Notes under the pieces: generated by a model
What the model was told of the DNA's origin: nothing
Databases searched by the model: none
The model's input: only the letters and a program-made list of their open reading frames with translations
Made by a program: the position numbers and the translations under genes
Shown: positions 1-6,442 of the stretch, piece after piece
Layout: the number at the start of each line of letters is the position of its first letter
Position numbering within the stretch: position 1 is the stretch's first letter
From: an uncultured archaeon
GTDB taxonomy: Archaea; Thermoproteota; Nitrososphaeria; Nitrososphaerales; CALBXV01
Reading direction: 5' to 3'
NCBI GenBank assembly: GCA_937890045.1
Contig: CALBXV010000036.1
Span: forward strand, 1 to 7,952
Length of the DNA: 7,952 bases

Positions 1-2
1 CA

Positions 3-614
3 TTACTTATACAACTTATAAAAATCCAAGATCCTCTTTATATGATCTGGAAATCCTATATTACCACTTAAACTTGTAGAAACTGGATTTTCAACCATAG
101 CTCCTGAAATTTGCATACGTGCTTTTCTTTCATCTTTTAAGTAATACTTAATTAAATCATATACTGCAAGTTTTAAATCAGCTGGTGTAGCACTATACCC
201 TGCGGTATAAACTACTTTTACAGATTTATGACCTACTGGAAAGTTTTTAGTACCAGTACTAGTAGTACGTATTATACTATCTGTAGCTGAGTCAATTATA
301 TATTCATATTTACCACTACTGTCAGAATTTTCTGTGATTAGTGTAACATATGAGTCTGATTGACTATCTCTTTCTTGTACCGAAGTTACCGCTACAATGG
401 GACCTTCATCTAACATAACTCTAGTAGTAAGTTTATCTGCTATATCAAAATATTCAGTTTTAGCACTACTATAGTAATCTATAAGTGAAGTACCGCAATA
501 AGTTTTAACAATTTGAGTAACTTGAGGTATAATAGTATTAATGCGAGCATCGGTTTTTACTCCCTGCAAGCCCGCAAAGTCCTTATACTGCTGTAATGTT
601 ACTAAATTTGCCAT
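3..614 (-). CDS. Head-tail connector protein (HK97 gp6 / phiE125 gp8-like)
   Basis: This 203-residue protein matches the gp6-like head-tail connector (adaptor) family, which forms a ring under the portal, closes the filled head and provides the tail-docking surface. The N-terminus has the family's helical pattern: VTLQQYKDFAGL near residues 5-16, then a helix ending in QIVKTYCG near 34-41. A beta-rich middle follows. The C-terminal part has VKVVYTAGY at 132-140, then a helix with ADLKLAVYDLIKYYLKDE at 145-162, both typical of the family. The ATG at 614 is preceded by AAGAG four bases upstream, an acceptable ribosome binding site. It is the gene after the major capsid gene, the usual place for a connector in HK97-type head modules, and is separated from it by a 62-base gap with a hairpin. 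The family call rests on pattern recognition and gene order. Length is within the normal range. Confidence 0.82.
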   Translation of the reverse strand: MANLVTLQQYKDFAGLQGVKTDARINTIIPQVTQIVKTYCGTSLIDYYSSAKTEYFDIADKLTTRVMLDEGPIVAVTSVQERDSQSDSYVTLITENSDSSGKYEYIIDSATDSIIRTTSTGTKNFPVGHKSVKVVYTAGYSATPADLKLAVYDLIKYYLKDERKARMQISGAMVENPVSTSLSGNIGFPDHIKRILDFYKLYK

Positions 615-629
615 ATTTCTCTTAGAATA

Positions 630-661
630 TTATGCGGGAGAAAATAAATTCCCCCACATAA
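630..661 (-). other. Intergenic RNA hairpin after the capsid gene
   Basis: The gap between the capsid stop and the connector start contains an inverted repeat. Positions 630-641 pair with 650-661 around an eight-base AT-only loop (642-649). Read as minus-strand RNA all twelve positions pair, two of them as G-U wobbles. Read as plus-strand RNA those two become C-A and A-C mismatches. The structure therefore fits a minus-strand transcript best. The bases after the stem (AUUCUAAG) are not a clean U-tract, so a strong intrinsic terminator is unlikely. A partial terminator, an RNase processing site or a 3' stabiliser for the abundant capsid message are all possible. Confidence 0.5.
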
Positions 662-676
662 AAATTCATTTAGCTA

Positions 677-2107
677 TTAAGAACCTTTGTACTGGTAAGC
701 CCACTTGGAAGTAGCACCATCGATCATATCGGTGAAGCCAATTCTTTGTGAAGCAACTAGTACTCTTCTTTGGTTAGCAACTTCATAGTCAGATTCTATG
801 GTCATGCCTCTTAATCGTGGCATTACATAGTTTCGTGGCCAAACTGCAATAGCTGCAGGCATTGAGACTGCTGCTGTTGGGAATTCGTCACATACTATGA
901 TTTTAGAACCAAATACGCTGCCGATTTCACCATTTAGTTTAGTAGCTGCACTACCAACCAAATTCACATCTTGGAATTCAGCATCTTCTAACAGATTAAA
1001 ATAAGCTGTTGAAGATACACAATAGAAAATATCGGAAGCATTAATTCCGTATTTACCCATATTTTTCCTTAGTGCCAATAATTCGGCTGCTGTAACTGTG
1101 TCTGAAGCAAATGCCGTGCTTGATTGTGTAACGTCAGAATCAGCTTCTGCTAATGTCCAGAGTCCATCAAATGATGCACCACTGGTACCAAAAGCGCCAT
1201 CAGCGTTGTTACCCAACAGAACTGCATTTTCTACAGCTCTTGCATGAGATCTAACAATCGATTCCCTAATTAAAGGAAGAACTGGTAGAATTGCGTCTTC
1301 TTCAGTTTCATTACCTAAGTAAGATTGTGAAATTAGTTTTTTAGTTGAAAGAGTTCTTTCGGTCATATCAATACCGCCGTAAGCCGATCCATAAGTATCG
1401 CCTCTTTCGGCTAAGTTACCGTGTGGGCTTGAGCCCGTTGCTGTTTGAGCTGAAGCAAATTCAGCATAACCGCTATCTGGTAAGATAGGTATGATTTGAG
1501 TTGCACTAGACATAGGGATTTCTCTAAATAGAGGTGCTAATACTAATGCTAGTTGGATGTCTCTTTCCACATTTGTTGAGACTGTTTGCTCGAAATCTGC
1601 ACTAGAAACGCCAACGCCTGAATGTGCGTTAATTTTTTCCATAGTAGCTTTTCCAAGTTTCGTGTCCCAACCTTTGCCTGTTGCAAGTCCCATAGTCCAA
1701 GCATCATTGATGTCGGATTCATAGGCCTTTTGCCAGTCTGGATTTTCTCTTCCGAAAATTCTTTTAGATTCACGAATTGCTTCGATTTCTGCTTTTTTCT
1801 CGGTGAGATCAACCCTAAGTTCTTCAACGACTTTTTCAAGGTCTTCGTGCTTTTCAGAAACACGTTCCTCTAGGTCTTTAGTAAGGCGCTCTGCACCTTC
1901 CATTCCGACTTCTACTATCGTTTTAACTTTTTCTTGCTCAGCTTCTACTGCGGCAGCTTCTGCTGCTGCTGCGTTCACTTGAGCTTGTTCCTTAGCGTCC
2001 TTTTCTGCTTGAGCCATAGCAAATTTAGCAGCTGTTTTTGTAGCTACTTCTTCTGCATATGCTTTCAAGTCAACACTAGCGCTAGGAGCATCATTGTCAG
2101 TAGACAT
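677..2107 (-). CDS. Nested in-frame product: delta domain plus major capsid protein alone
   Basis: The fusion gene has an in-frame ATG at 2107-2105 (residue 196, starting MSTDNDAPSAS). Six bases upstream is AGGAG, a stronger ribosome binding site than the one for the full gene. Initiation here would give a 476-residue protein with the delta domain and capsid domain but no protease, close to a conventional HK97-type capsid precursor. The start sits exactly between the domains, at the end of the low-complexity linker. This would solve the stoichiometry problem of a one-to-one protease-capsid fusion: many capsid-only subunits and few fused ones. I infer this from the signal and its position. It is not demonstrated, and AGGAG before ATG could arise by chance. 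Confidence 0.55.
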   Translation of the reverse strand: MSTDNDAPSASVDLKAYAEEVATKTAAKFAMAQAEKDAKEQAQVNAAAAEAAAVEAEQEKVKTIVEVGMEGAERLTKDLEERVSEKHEDLEKVVEELRVDLTEKKAEIEAIRESKRIFGRENPDWQKAYESDINDAWTMGLATGKGWDTKLGKATMEKINAHSGVGVSSADFEQTVSTNVERDIQLALVLAPLFREIPMSSATQIIPILPDSGYAEFASAQTATGSSPHGNLAERGDTYGSAYGGIDMTERTLSTKKLISQSYLGNETEEDAILPVLPLIRESIVRSHARAVENAVLLGNNADGAFGTSGASFDGLWTLAEADSDVTQSSTAFASDTVTAAELLALRKNMGKYGINASDIFYCVSSTAYFNLLEDAEFQDVNLVGSAATKLNGEIGSVFGSKIIVCDEFPTAAVSMPAAIAVWPRNYVMPRLRGMTIESDYEVANQRRVLVASQRIGFTDMIDGATSKWAYQYKGS

Positions 2108-2692
2108 AGGTTTCTCCTGTGAAACGGTTTTACCCGTCGCTTGTGGCGTCTCAATCTTATCAGATTGATTAGCCTCTTTATTATTTATAAAAAGATTTTT
2201 GAACTCTTGGTATTCGTCTGTTGAATCAAATGATTTAGCCAGAGAAAACATAGCAGTTTGGTTAGCTGGAACACTAACCACTGATACTTCAAACAGTTCG
2301 GCGTCTTTTATCTCAAATCCGTCAGTTTCTTCTTTATATTCAGCATCCTTGACTCTAAAACCAACGGAAAAGGCTCCAAGAACACCATCTTTAATTAGAT
2401 CTTTAATTTCGCCTGCAGACTTAGAGATTTTCGCTCCAAGTTCCAGACCTTCTTTGCTTACTTCTATTGAAGTAGCACGACCAATAGGTTTGTTATAGTT
2501 ATGATTAAACAAAATTATAGGGTTTTGCTGAAATCCAGCTAAACCTTCCGATTTTGTCCACGCATCATGATTAATAACATCTCCAGTTCGATCTAATGAA
2601 TTAGTACTCGCTAATCCTCTAATATTAACGCTACCATCATCATTCTCCCCTAGAGTTTTAAAAGTATTAGTCCAGTGAAAAATTTTCTCCAT
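677..2692 (-). CDS. Prohead protease-major capsid protein fusion (HK97 fold)
   Basis: This 671-residue protein joins two head proteins usually encoded separately. Residues 1-155 look like an HK97-type prohead protease (peptidase S78). They include a likely catalytic histidine in LFNHNY (H64), a likely nucleophile in GAFSVGF (S109), and the conserved strand ELFEVSVVSVPAN (132-144). A polar linker (about 155-205) leads to an alanine/glutamate/lysine-rich, probably coiled-coil segment (about 205-310) that fits the capsid delta (scaffolding) domain. From about residue 365 to the end it reads as an HK97-type major capsid protein, starting near VSTNVERDI and ending with the IESDYEVANQRRVLVASQRIGF region. 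The protease would remove the delta domain during maturation, but I cannot locate the cleavage site. The start at 2692 has only a weak AGG-type ribosome binding site, whereas a much better one lies inside the gene at residue 196. Such fusions are known in phages. Confidence 0.88.
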   Translation of the reverse strand: MEKIFHWTNTFKTLGENDDGSVNIRGLASTNSLDRTGDVINHDAWTKSEGLAGFQQNPIILFNHNYNKPIGRATSIEVSKEGLELGAKISKSAGEIKDLIKDGVLGAFSVGFRVKDAEYKEETDGFEIKDAELFEVSVVSVPANQTAMFSLAKSFDSTDEYQEFKNLFINNKEANQSDKIETPQATGKTVSQEKPMSTDNDAPSASVDLKAYAEEVATKTAAKFAMAQAEKDAKEQAQVNAAAAEAAAVEAEQEKVKTIVEVGMEGAERLTKDLEERVSEKHEDLEKVVEELRVDLTEKKAEIEAIRESKRIFGRENPDWQKAYESDINDAWTMGLATGKGWDTKLGKATMEKINAHSGVGVSSADFEQTVSTNVERDIQLALVLAPLFREIPMSSATQIIPILPDSGYAEFASAQTATGSSPHGNLAERGDTYGSAYGGIDMTERTLSTKKLISQSYLGNETEEDAILPVLPLIRESIVRSHARAVENAVLLGNNADGAFGTSGASFDGLWTLAEADSDVTQSSTAFASDTVTAAELLALRKNMGKYGINASDIFYCVSSTAYFNLLEDAEFQDVNLVGSAATKLNGEIGSVFGSKIIVCDEFPTAAVSMPAAIAVWPRNYVMPRLRGMTIESDYEVANQRRVLVASQRIGFTDMIDGATSKWAYQYKGS
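2110..2125 (-). promoter_or_regulatory. Internal ribosome binding site in the protease-capsid linker, in a small hairpin loop
   Basis: On the minus strand the bases read GTTTC-ACAGGA-GAAAC, then CCT and ATG. The Shine-Dalgarno AGGAG occupies 2118-2114, six bases before the in-frame ATG at 2107. A five-base inverted repeat (2110-2114 with 2121-2125) could fold so that most of the Shine-Dalgarno lies in the loop, either presenting it or modulating access. The hairpin is short and weak, so the ribosome binding site is the firmer part of this call. Confidence 0.5.
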
Positions 2693-2708
2693 TTTAACTA
2701 CCTACTTT

Positions 2709-3002
2709 TTAAGCTTCTTTGGAAGCTTGCTTAGCTTTAGACATTGCTGCTGCCATAGTACTGCTCACTTTTGGAGCTGCCTTTGGTGCTGCTGCTGCAA
2801 CAGGATTTGTAGCTTTTCCGTATTGCACTGGAAAATTCCTTTTTACCATTTGCAATACTCTTGCCCAAGAGCCAAAAGGTCTCTTAGCTACCATAAATCT
2901 CATTGGTGTGTCGTCAGCTGCTTTATATTCCGCGGGAGTCATCATAACACCCTTTTTAGCAAAATAATCTGCCAAAACTTTAAGTATTTTCTTTTTATTC
3001 AT
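2709..3002 (-). CDS. Small protein with a homing-endonuclease-associated-repeat-like segment and an Ala/Lys/Pro tail
   Basis: This 97-residue basic protein has two parts. Residues 1-60 look folded and include TPAEYKAADDTP (22-33) followed by FGSWARVL (43-50). This resembles the short helical repeat found beside some homing endonuclease domains and in small DNA-binding phage proteins, where an FGSW core follows a (S/T)xxEY segment. Residues 66-97 are a low-complexity tail rich in alanine, lysine and proline. I do not recognise a named family. The gene lies between portal and capsid, where other phages put a protease or scaffold, but those functions are already in the next gene. Its ATG overlaps the end of the portal gene by eight bases and has GAGGA six bases upstream. 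DNA binding is an inference, and a head-assembly role is also possible. Confidence 0.7.
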   Translation of the reverse strand: MNKKKILKVLADYFAKKGVMMTPAEYKAADDTPMRFMVAKRPFGSWARVLQMVKRNFPVQYGKATNPVAAAAPKAAPKVSSTMAAAMSKAKQASKEA

Positions 3003-4200
3003 TTGTTTCCTCGTTTTCGGGAGGTCTTCCCCCCTCTTCGGGGTCTACCGCACTACCCGCAATATTAGCTGGGACTCTTAATTCATCAAAACCTTCTATT
3101 GGTTCTAAAATTAATGATTCCCTAGCTTCGTTTGGTGTCATTATGCCTGAATTTACTAGAGCTTGGTAATAAGCTGCTTGATCTCTCAATTCTGGCTGTA
3201 AAGCTGGAATATTTGAAACATCTTCACTTAATTTAAAGCCAAAGTATCTTTCAAAGGCATAACCTACCTTTCTTACTATCGGTATTATTGTTTCTAGATA
3301 GTAAAGTCGATGGTTAGGTCTAATATTAGCATTATTCCCTCCATCAAGAAGAATAGGAGGTACTCCCATTGCTTCTAAAATTATTTTTTCGTTTGCGTTG
3401 ATAGAACTTTGAAAATCTAACTCTTTGAAGTTAATTTTCGTTAAACTATCTACTTCTAGTCCTCCATCTAATATAAGTGGTCTTTTTCCACCACTTTTAG
3501 GATTATATCTAGTCTGCCAAGCCTGTAACATTCTTTCTTTTATTCTTTCTGAAAGAGTATTAGGACTTTTGAGTACTAAACCGGGAACCGCTCCATTCTT
3601 AAAAAAGTTATCTTGGAACTTACGCATATTATCCAATAAATACATGGTTCTATATGCTGGTTTTAGTCTAGGTACTCCCCTGTAGATTGATTTAAATGAG
3701 TTTTCTTTAATATGTATTATTTCTTTAGGGGAGTAGTCTATATGACCATCATATTCATATCCTTCTATATAAGATTTTGTATCACTATGTATAGTTACAT
3801 TATGTGCTGGTAACTGATACATGTGTGCTCCATCAAAGTAAACAAAGATATTTCCATCAATTAGTAAATCGATAATTAAATTTCGTTTAAAAGTATTAAT
3901 ATCTTGAAAAGGATTAGGTTCTTTATTAAGTATCAAATCAACGCGCGTTCTTCGAACATTATCTATAACGGGTGTGATTCCCTTAATTTTTTCCTGTACT
4001 TCAAAAGGTATATCTGAAACATCATCAACAATCATATTTACAGCACGGTTAACAACCTCTAATTCTTCATAAGCTGATCTATAATTATCTTTAATCTCTC
4101 TAGTATCAATAGTTAGCCCTTCTTCCATAGAAATAAAAGATTGAGCAGGATTTATCTTCTCCTCTCTATCAATACCTAATAATCTATCATACCATGCCAT
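2995..4200 (-). CDS. Portal protein (HK97 family)
   Basis: This 401-residue protein is the portal, the dodecameric ring at the unique head vertex through which the terminase drives DNA and to which the connector binds. Diagnostic stretches include a core helix with LLDNMRKFQDNFFKNGAVPGLVL (about 188-210), PLILDGGLEVDSL (241-253), INANEKIILEAMGVPPILL (267-285) and a C-terminal stem segment IVRKVGYAFERYFGFKL (308-324). A typical tail end is SGIMTPNEARESLILEPIEGFDELRVPANI (about 351-380). The last 20 residues are acidic and proline-containing and look disordered. Length is normal for the HK97 family. The ATG at 4200 has GAGGAT six bases upstream and overlaps the HNH gene by 14 bases, so the two are probably cotranscribed and perhaps translationally coupled. 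Confidence 0.93.
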   Translation of the reverse strand: MAWYDRLLGIDREEKINPAQSFISMEEGLTIDTREIKDNYRSAYEELEVVNRAVNMIVDDVSDIPFEVQEKIKGITPVIDNVRRTRVDLILNKEPNPFQDINTFKRNLIIDLLIDGNIFVYFDGAHMYQLPAHNVTIHSDTKSYIEGYEYDGHIDYSPKEIIHIKENSFKSIYRGVPRLKPAYRTMYLLDNMRKFQDNFFKNGAVPGLVLKSPNTLSERIKERMLQAWQTRYNPKSGGKRPLILDGGLEVDSLTKINFKELDFQSSINANEKIILEAMGVPPILLDGGNNANIRPNHRLYYLETIIPIVRKVGYAFERYFGFKLSEDVSNIPALQPELRDQAAYYQALVNSGIMTPNEARESLILEPIEGFDELRVPANIAGSAVDPEEGGRPPENEETNE

Positions 4201-4558
4201 GCTTTATCCTCATTTTATCTACCCATCGCTTTTGTTTAAGTGCTGTTACCAATTTTGGTCGTTTACCATAAATACTGTGTAGCCGCATGTGATGGGATTT
4301 GCATAGTGTAGTAGCTTCATAGTAGATTTCATTGTTATATTCTTTAATAAAAGTTACCCGAAGCTCCATGATTTCATCGGCTGAGTTTATTACTAATTTA
4401 TTCTTCTTTAGCCAAGTTTCAAGTAGCTCAGTCATTCCGTAGAAGTGGTGAAACTCTAGCTTTTCTGTCTCTCCACAAATGTAGCACTGGGTTTCTTTCT
4501 TATAACCTGACTTCGCCTTATCTCTAACGTACTTGACTAGATCCCTTTTTAAATTCAT
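4187..4558 (-). CDS. HNH endonuclease, possible packaging accessory nuclease
   Basis: This 123-residue protein has an HNH (beta-beta-alpha metal) signature. A zinc-type pair CYIC (C25, C28) precedes LEFHHFYG with H37-H38. The second half LCKSHHMRLH provides C86, H89, H90 and H94. The paired histidines would supply the general base and a metal ligand. In HK97-type phages a small HNH protein beside the terminase (HK97 gp74) stimulates terminase cutting and is needed for packaging. The position here, between terminase and portal, fits that role. Free-standing homing HNH nucleases can also insert at such places, but the 14-base overlap with the portal gene argues for an integrated gene. A consensus promoter lies directly upstream. 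The ATG at 4558 has AGGA seven bases upstream, and the predicted leader is very short. Confidence 0.85.
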   Translation of the reverse strand: MNLKRDLVKYVRDKAKSGYKKETQCYICGETEKLEFHHFYGMTELLETWLKKNKLVINSADEIMELRVTFIKEYNNEIYYEATTLCKSHHMRLHSIYGKRPKLVTALKQKRWVDKMRIKHGMV

Positions 4559-4576
4559 AATATCCTATTTATAAAA

Positions 4577-4605
4577 ATTATACCAAATTTTTACCTTTTT
4601 GTCAA
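4577..4605 (-). promoter_or_regulatory. Consensus sigma70-type promoter with extended -10, upstream of HNH-portal-capsid
   Basis: In the only sizeable gap between the terminase and HNH genes, the minus strand reads TTGACA (4605-4600), a 17-base spacer (4599-4583), then TATAAT (4582-4577). Both hexamers are perfect consensus and the spacing is optimal. The spacer ends in TGG, giving an extended -10 TGn element. An A-rich stretch (about 4606-4618) directly upstream of the -35 resembles an UP element. Transcription would be expected to start near 4570, about a dozen bases before the HNH ATG. Host RNA polymerase should recognise it without a phage factor. The match is unlikely to be chance, although AT-rich DNA raises the background. 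Confidence 0.88.
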
Positions 4606-4630
4606 CATTTATTTTTTCGTTGGTGATACC

Positions 4631-5932
4631 TCAAAAAGTACTTGCAGTTGTCTCAAAAGTATACAGTCCATATCTTATAGCGTCTGACATATGGCTTGCC
4701 ATATTATGTTTTGGACGTTCTTTTAACAAATTAGGATTAGCATCCCATTGATATTGGTCAACTGCCTCTAATACGTGGCGACATTTTTGATCTACTACCA
4801 GATTATCATTATCAATTATACTAGCAGCATGAGCAATTCCGTCTAGAACAGATTTTTTTGCATTAATTGTCGAAATATCGTAATTTTGAGCAAAATCAAA
4901 TCTAGTTTGTTGAGCGGCAGAGTCAATATAAATCCAATCAATAAGATATTTGTCTACTAAAAGGTTAATTTCTTTAGCATGCTGTTCAGTAGTTCTTTCA
5001 GCGTTTAGATACTCATCAATAAGATAGAATTTTTGTTGATCCCAATCATATGCTACTACACAAAATGCCGTAGGGTCTTTATATCCTACGTCAAGTCCTG
5101 CAAATACGTCCATATTACTAGTATCTAACTGACTTAAGTCTGCAACACACTCTTCGAAGTTAAAATTCCAAACTTGTCCTTCATAAGTATTAAAATCAGC
5201 TAAGTACTCTTGTGAAAACTCTGCTTGAGACATCGTTCTTTTAGCTTCTTCAATATCTTCAGTTGAAAATCTAGGGTTTTCATGATAAGTTGCCCTTACC
5301 GAGAACCAATCATCAAATTCCTCGCTCCAACCCCTATGGTAGAAGTCTGCAAACCAGTTATTTCTTCCTCTAGGAGTAGATATAAATACAGCTTTACTCT
5401 CTGGCTTATCTAAAGTGGGCCGAAGTGCTACATTAAATGCATCTTTTCCATCAGCTAAGGCTGCTTCATCAAAAATGATTAGGTCATAAGACCTTCCAAC
5501 TGTTGAATCAACTTGATTAACTGACCCCATTCTTATGGTAGAACCATTAGACAGTTCAATTACCTTATCTTTTGCATTATCTCTAACTACTTCAAGGTCA
5601 AAATGCCTAATAAGTTGTCTTTGTAAATCAAAAGATATTTGAGATAAAGCATAATTAGGAGACATAATAAGTATATGTGAGTTTGGTATAAGTGAAACTA
5701 GTTGTCCAATGACATTAGTTATATATGTCTTACCCTGTCTTCGAGAAATAGCTGCACATACAAACCTATACTTAGGATTATTGAGTGCATTTATTAAAGC
5801 TATTTGAGCTGAGTTAGGTTTTGTTCCAAGTAAATCAAGATATTCCTCTATTGGCAATTTGATAAAGCGATTTGCTGCATCAAATTGCATTATATCAGTA
5901 CTTATAACATCTTTTCTACTTATTTCTAACAT
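4631..5932 (-). CDS. terL: Terminase large subunit (packaging ATPase and nuclease)
   Basis: This 433-residue protein carries both terminase domains. The ATPase domain has a Walker A-like SRRQGKT (63-69), a Walker B LIIFDEAAL (151-159, with D155 and likely catalytic E156), and the coupling motif ISTPRGR (184-190). The C-terminal RNase H-like nuclease has likely metal ligands in FAGLDVGYKDPT (D281), IYIDSAA (D337) and MSDAIRYGLY (D417). It cuts concatemeric DNA and pumps it through the portal into the prohead. The length is typical. The ATG overlaps the previous stop by one base (TAATG) and no Shine-Dalgarno is visible upstream, so it probably relies on translational coupling. No small terminase is recognisable beside it. 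Confidence 0.95.
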   Translation of the reverse strand: MLEISRKDVISTDIMQFDAANRFIKLPIEEYLDLLGTKPNSAQIALINALNNPKYRFVCAAISRRQGKTYITNVIGQLVSLIPNSHILIMSPNYALSQISFDLQRQLIRHFDLEVVRDNAKDKVIELSNGSTIRMGSVNQVDSTVGRSYDLIIFDEAALADGKDAFNVALRPTLDKPESKAVFISTPRGRNNWFADFYHRGWSEEFDDWFSVRATYHENPRFSTEDIEEAKRTMSQAEFSQEYLADFNTYEGQVWNFNFEECVADLSQLDTSNMDVFAGLDVGYKDPTAFCVVAYDWDQQKFYLIDEYLNAERTTEQHAKEINLLVDKYLIDWIYIDSAAQQTRFDFAQNYDISTINAKKSVLDGIAHAASIIDNDNLVVDQKCRHVLEAVDQYQWDANPNLLKERPKHNMASHMSDAIRYGLYTFETTASTF

Positions 5933-6174
5933 TAGTGTATAGTTATATTTTTATCTATTGAGTTTTGTATTTTAGAAGGGTCTAAAAGACCTTCTGTATT
6001 ACAAACACTTAAAAGAAATAAATATCCCATACATAAATCTGTCATAGTTTGATCTTTGGGTGAAACATATTCACCCTCTTGAGCTTTATTATTTAAATCT
6101 TCTAAAGTTGCTATACAAAACTCGCTAACTTCTTGAAGCCAATTATCTCTTGGATTAGTGTGCATTTTAAGCAT
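5932..6174 (-). CDS. Small protein of unknown function directly before terL
   Basis: I do not recognise this 80-residue, mildly acidic and probably helical protein. Visible stretches include NWLQEVSEFCIATLEDLNNKA (about 11-31) and TDLCMGYLFLLSVCN (45-59), with three cysteines (20, 47, 58) that do not form a clear metal motif. It could start at 6174 (overlapping the previous stop by eight bases) or at the fourth codon at 6165 (one base after that stop). Neither has a Shine-Dalgarno, so coupling to the upstream gene is likely. Its stop overlaps the terL start (TAATG). The slot directly before terL is where a small terminase subunit usually sits. However, no helix-turn-helix is evident and it is shorter than usual, so that identity is only a possibility. 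Confidence 0.65.
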   Translation of the reverse strand: MLKMHTNPRDNWLQEVSEFCIATLEDLNNKAQEGEYVSPKDQTMTDLCMGYLFLLSVCNTEGLLDPSKIQNSIDKNITIH

Positions 6175-6442
6175 ACTGTACGGCAGTAAATTCTACACTA
6201 CCTTGATCTGCATACATTACATCAGTTGAATCTTTCTTTATAACCATTGTAGCATCACCAGAACCTGCTATATTTAGTACAAATGTTCCGGGACCATTTC
6301 CTGCTGAATTACAAATAGTTACCACTGCTGCTGTACCACCCGTATGTACACATAGTACATAATTTGCACCTTGTATATCGGATCCATTAGCAAAACTATT
6401 GCCTGCTGATTCTTTGGGTGATATTAATCTAATTGCTCTCAT
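6167..6442 (-). CDS. Small beta-rich phage protein of unknown function
   Basis: This 91-residue protein is rich in glycine, alanine, valine, serine and threonine. It alternates short hydrophobic strands, such as ANYVLCVHT (26-34), TAAVVTICN (37-45), GTFVLNIAG (52-60) and SVEFTAVQYA (82-91), with polar turns. This suggests a compact beta-sandwich. It is charge-poor, with no signal peptide and no membrane segment. I do not recognise a characterised family. From memory, similar short proteins occur in marine phages as hypothetical proteins. A virion surface or decoration role would suit the composition, but nothing in the sequence proves it. The ATG at 6442 has AGGAG seven bases upstream and overlaps the previous stop as ATGA. 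Confidence 0.7.
   Translation of the reverse strand: MRAIRLISPKESAGNSFANGSDIQGANYVLCVHTGGTAAVVTICNSAGNGPGTFVLNIAGSGDATMVIKKDSTDVMYADQGSVEFTAVQYA

Noticed and set aside
1549..1863. Minus-strand alternate frame of 104 codons inside the capsid gene
   Set aside because: It is a lysine-rich shadow frame overlapping the delta and capsid domain with no ribosome binding site or recognisable domain. The main frame has clear family features throughout.
1930..1990. Triplet-like GCT/GCA repeats, possible simple-sequence repeat
   Set aside because: They encode the alanine-rich part of the coiled-coil delta domain. Codons vary and no perfect long repeat is present.
2719..3068. Two plus-strand frames over the 97-residue gene and portal end
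   Set aside because: They are antisense to the alanine-rich tail. The hydrophobic look and cysteine runs come from reading GCT/GCA repeats backwards or shifted.
4619..4640. Possible terminator after terL
   Set aside because: Only a three-base stem (GGT/ACC) is available and there is no GC-rich stem or U-tract in the minus-strand direction.
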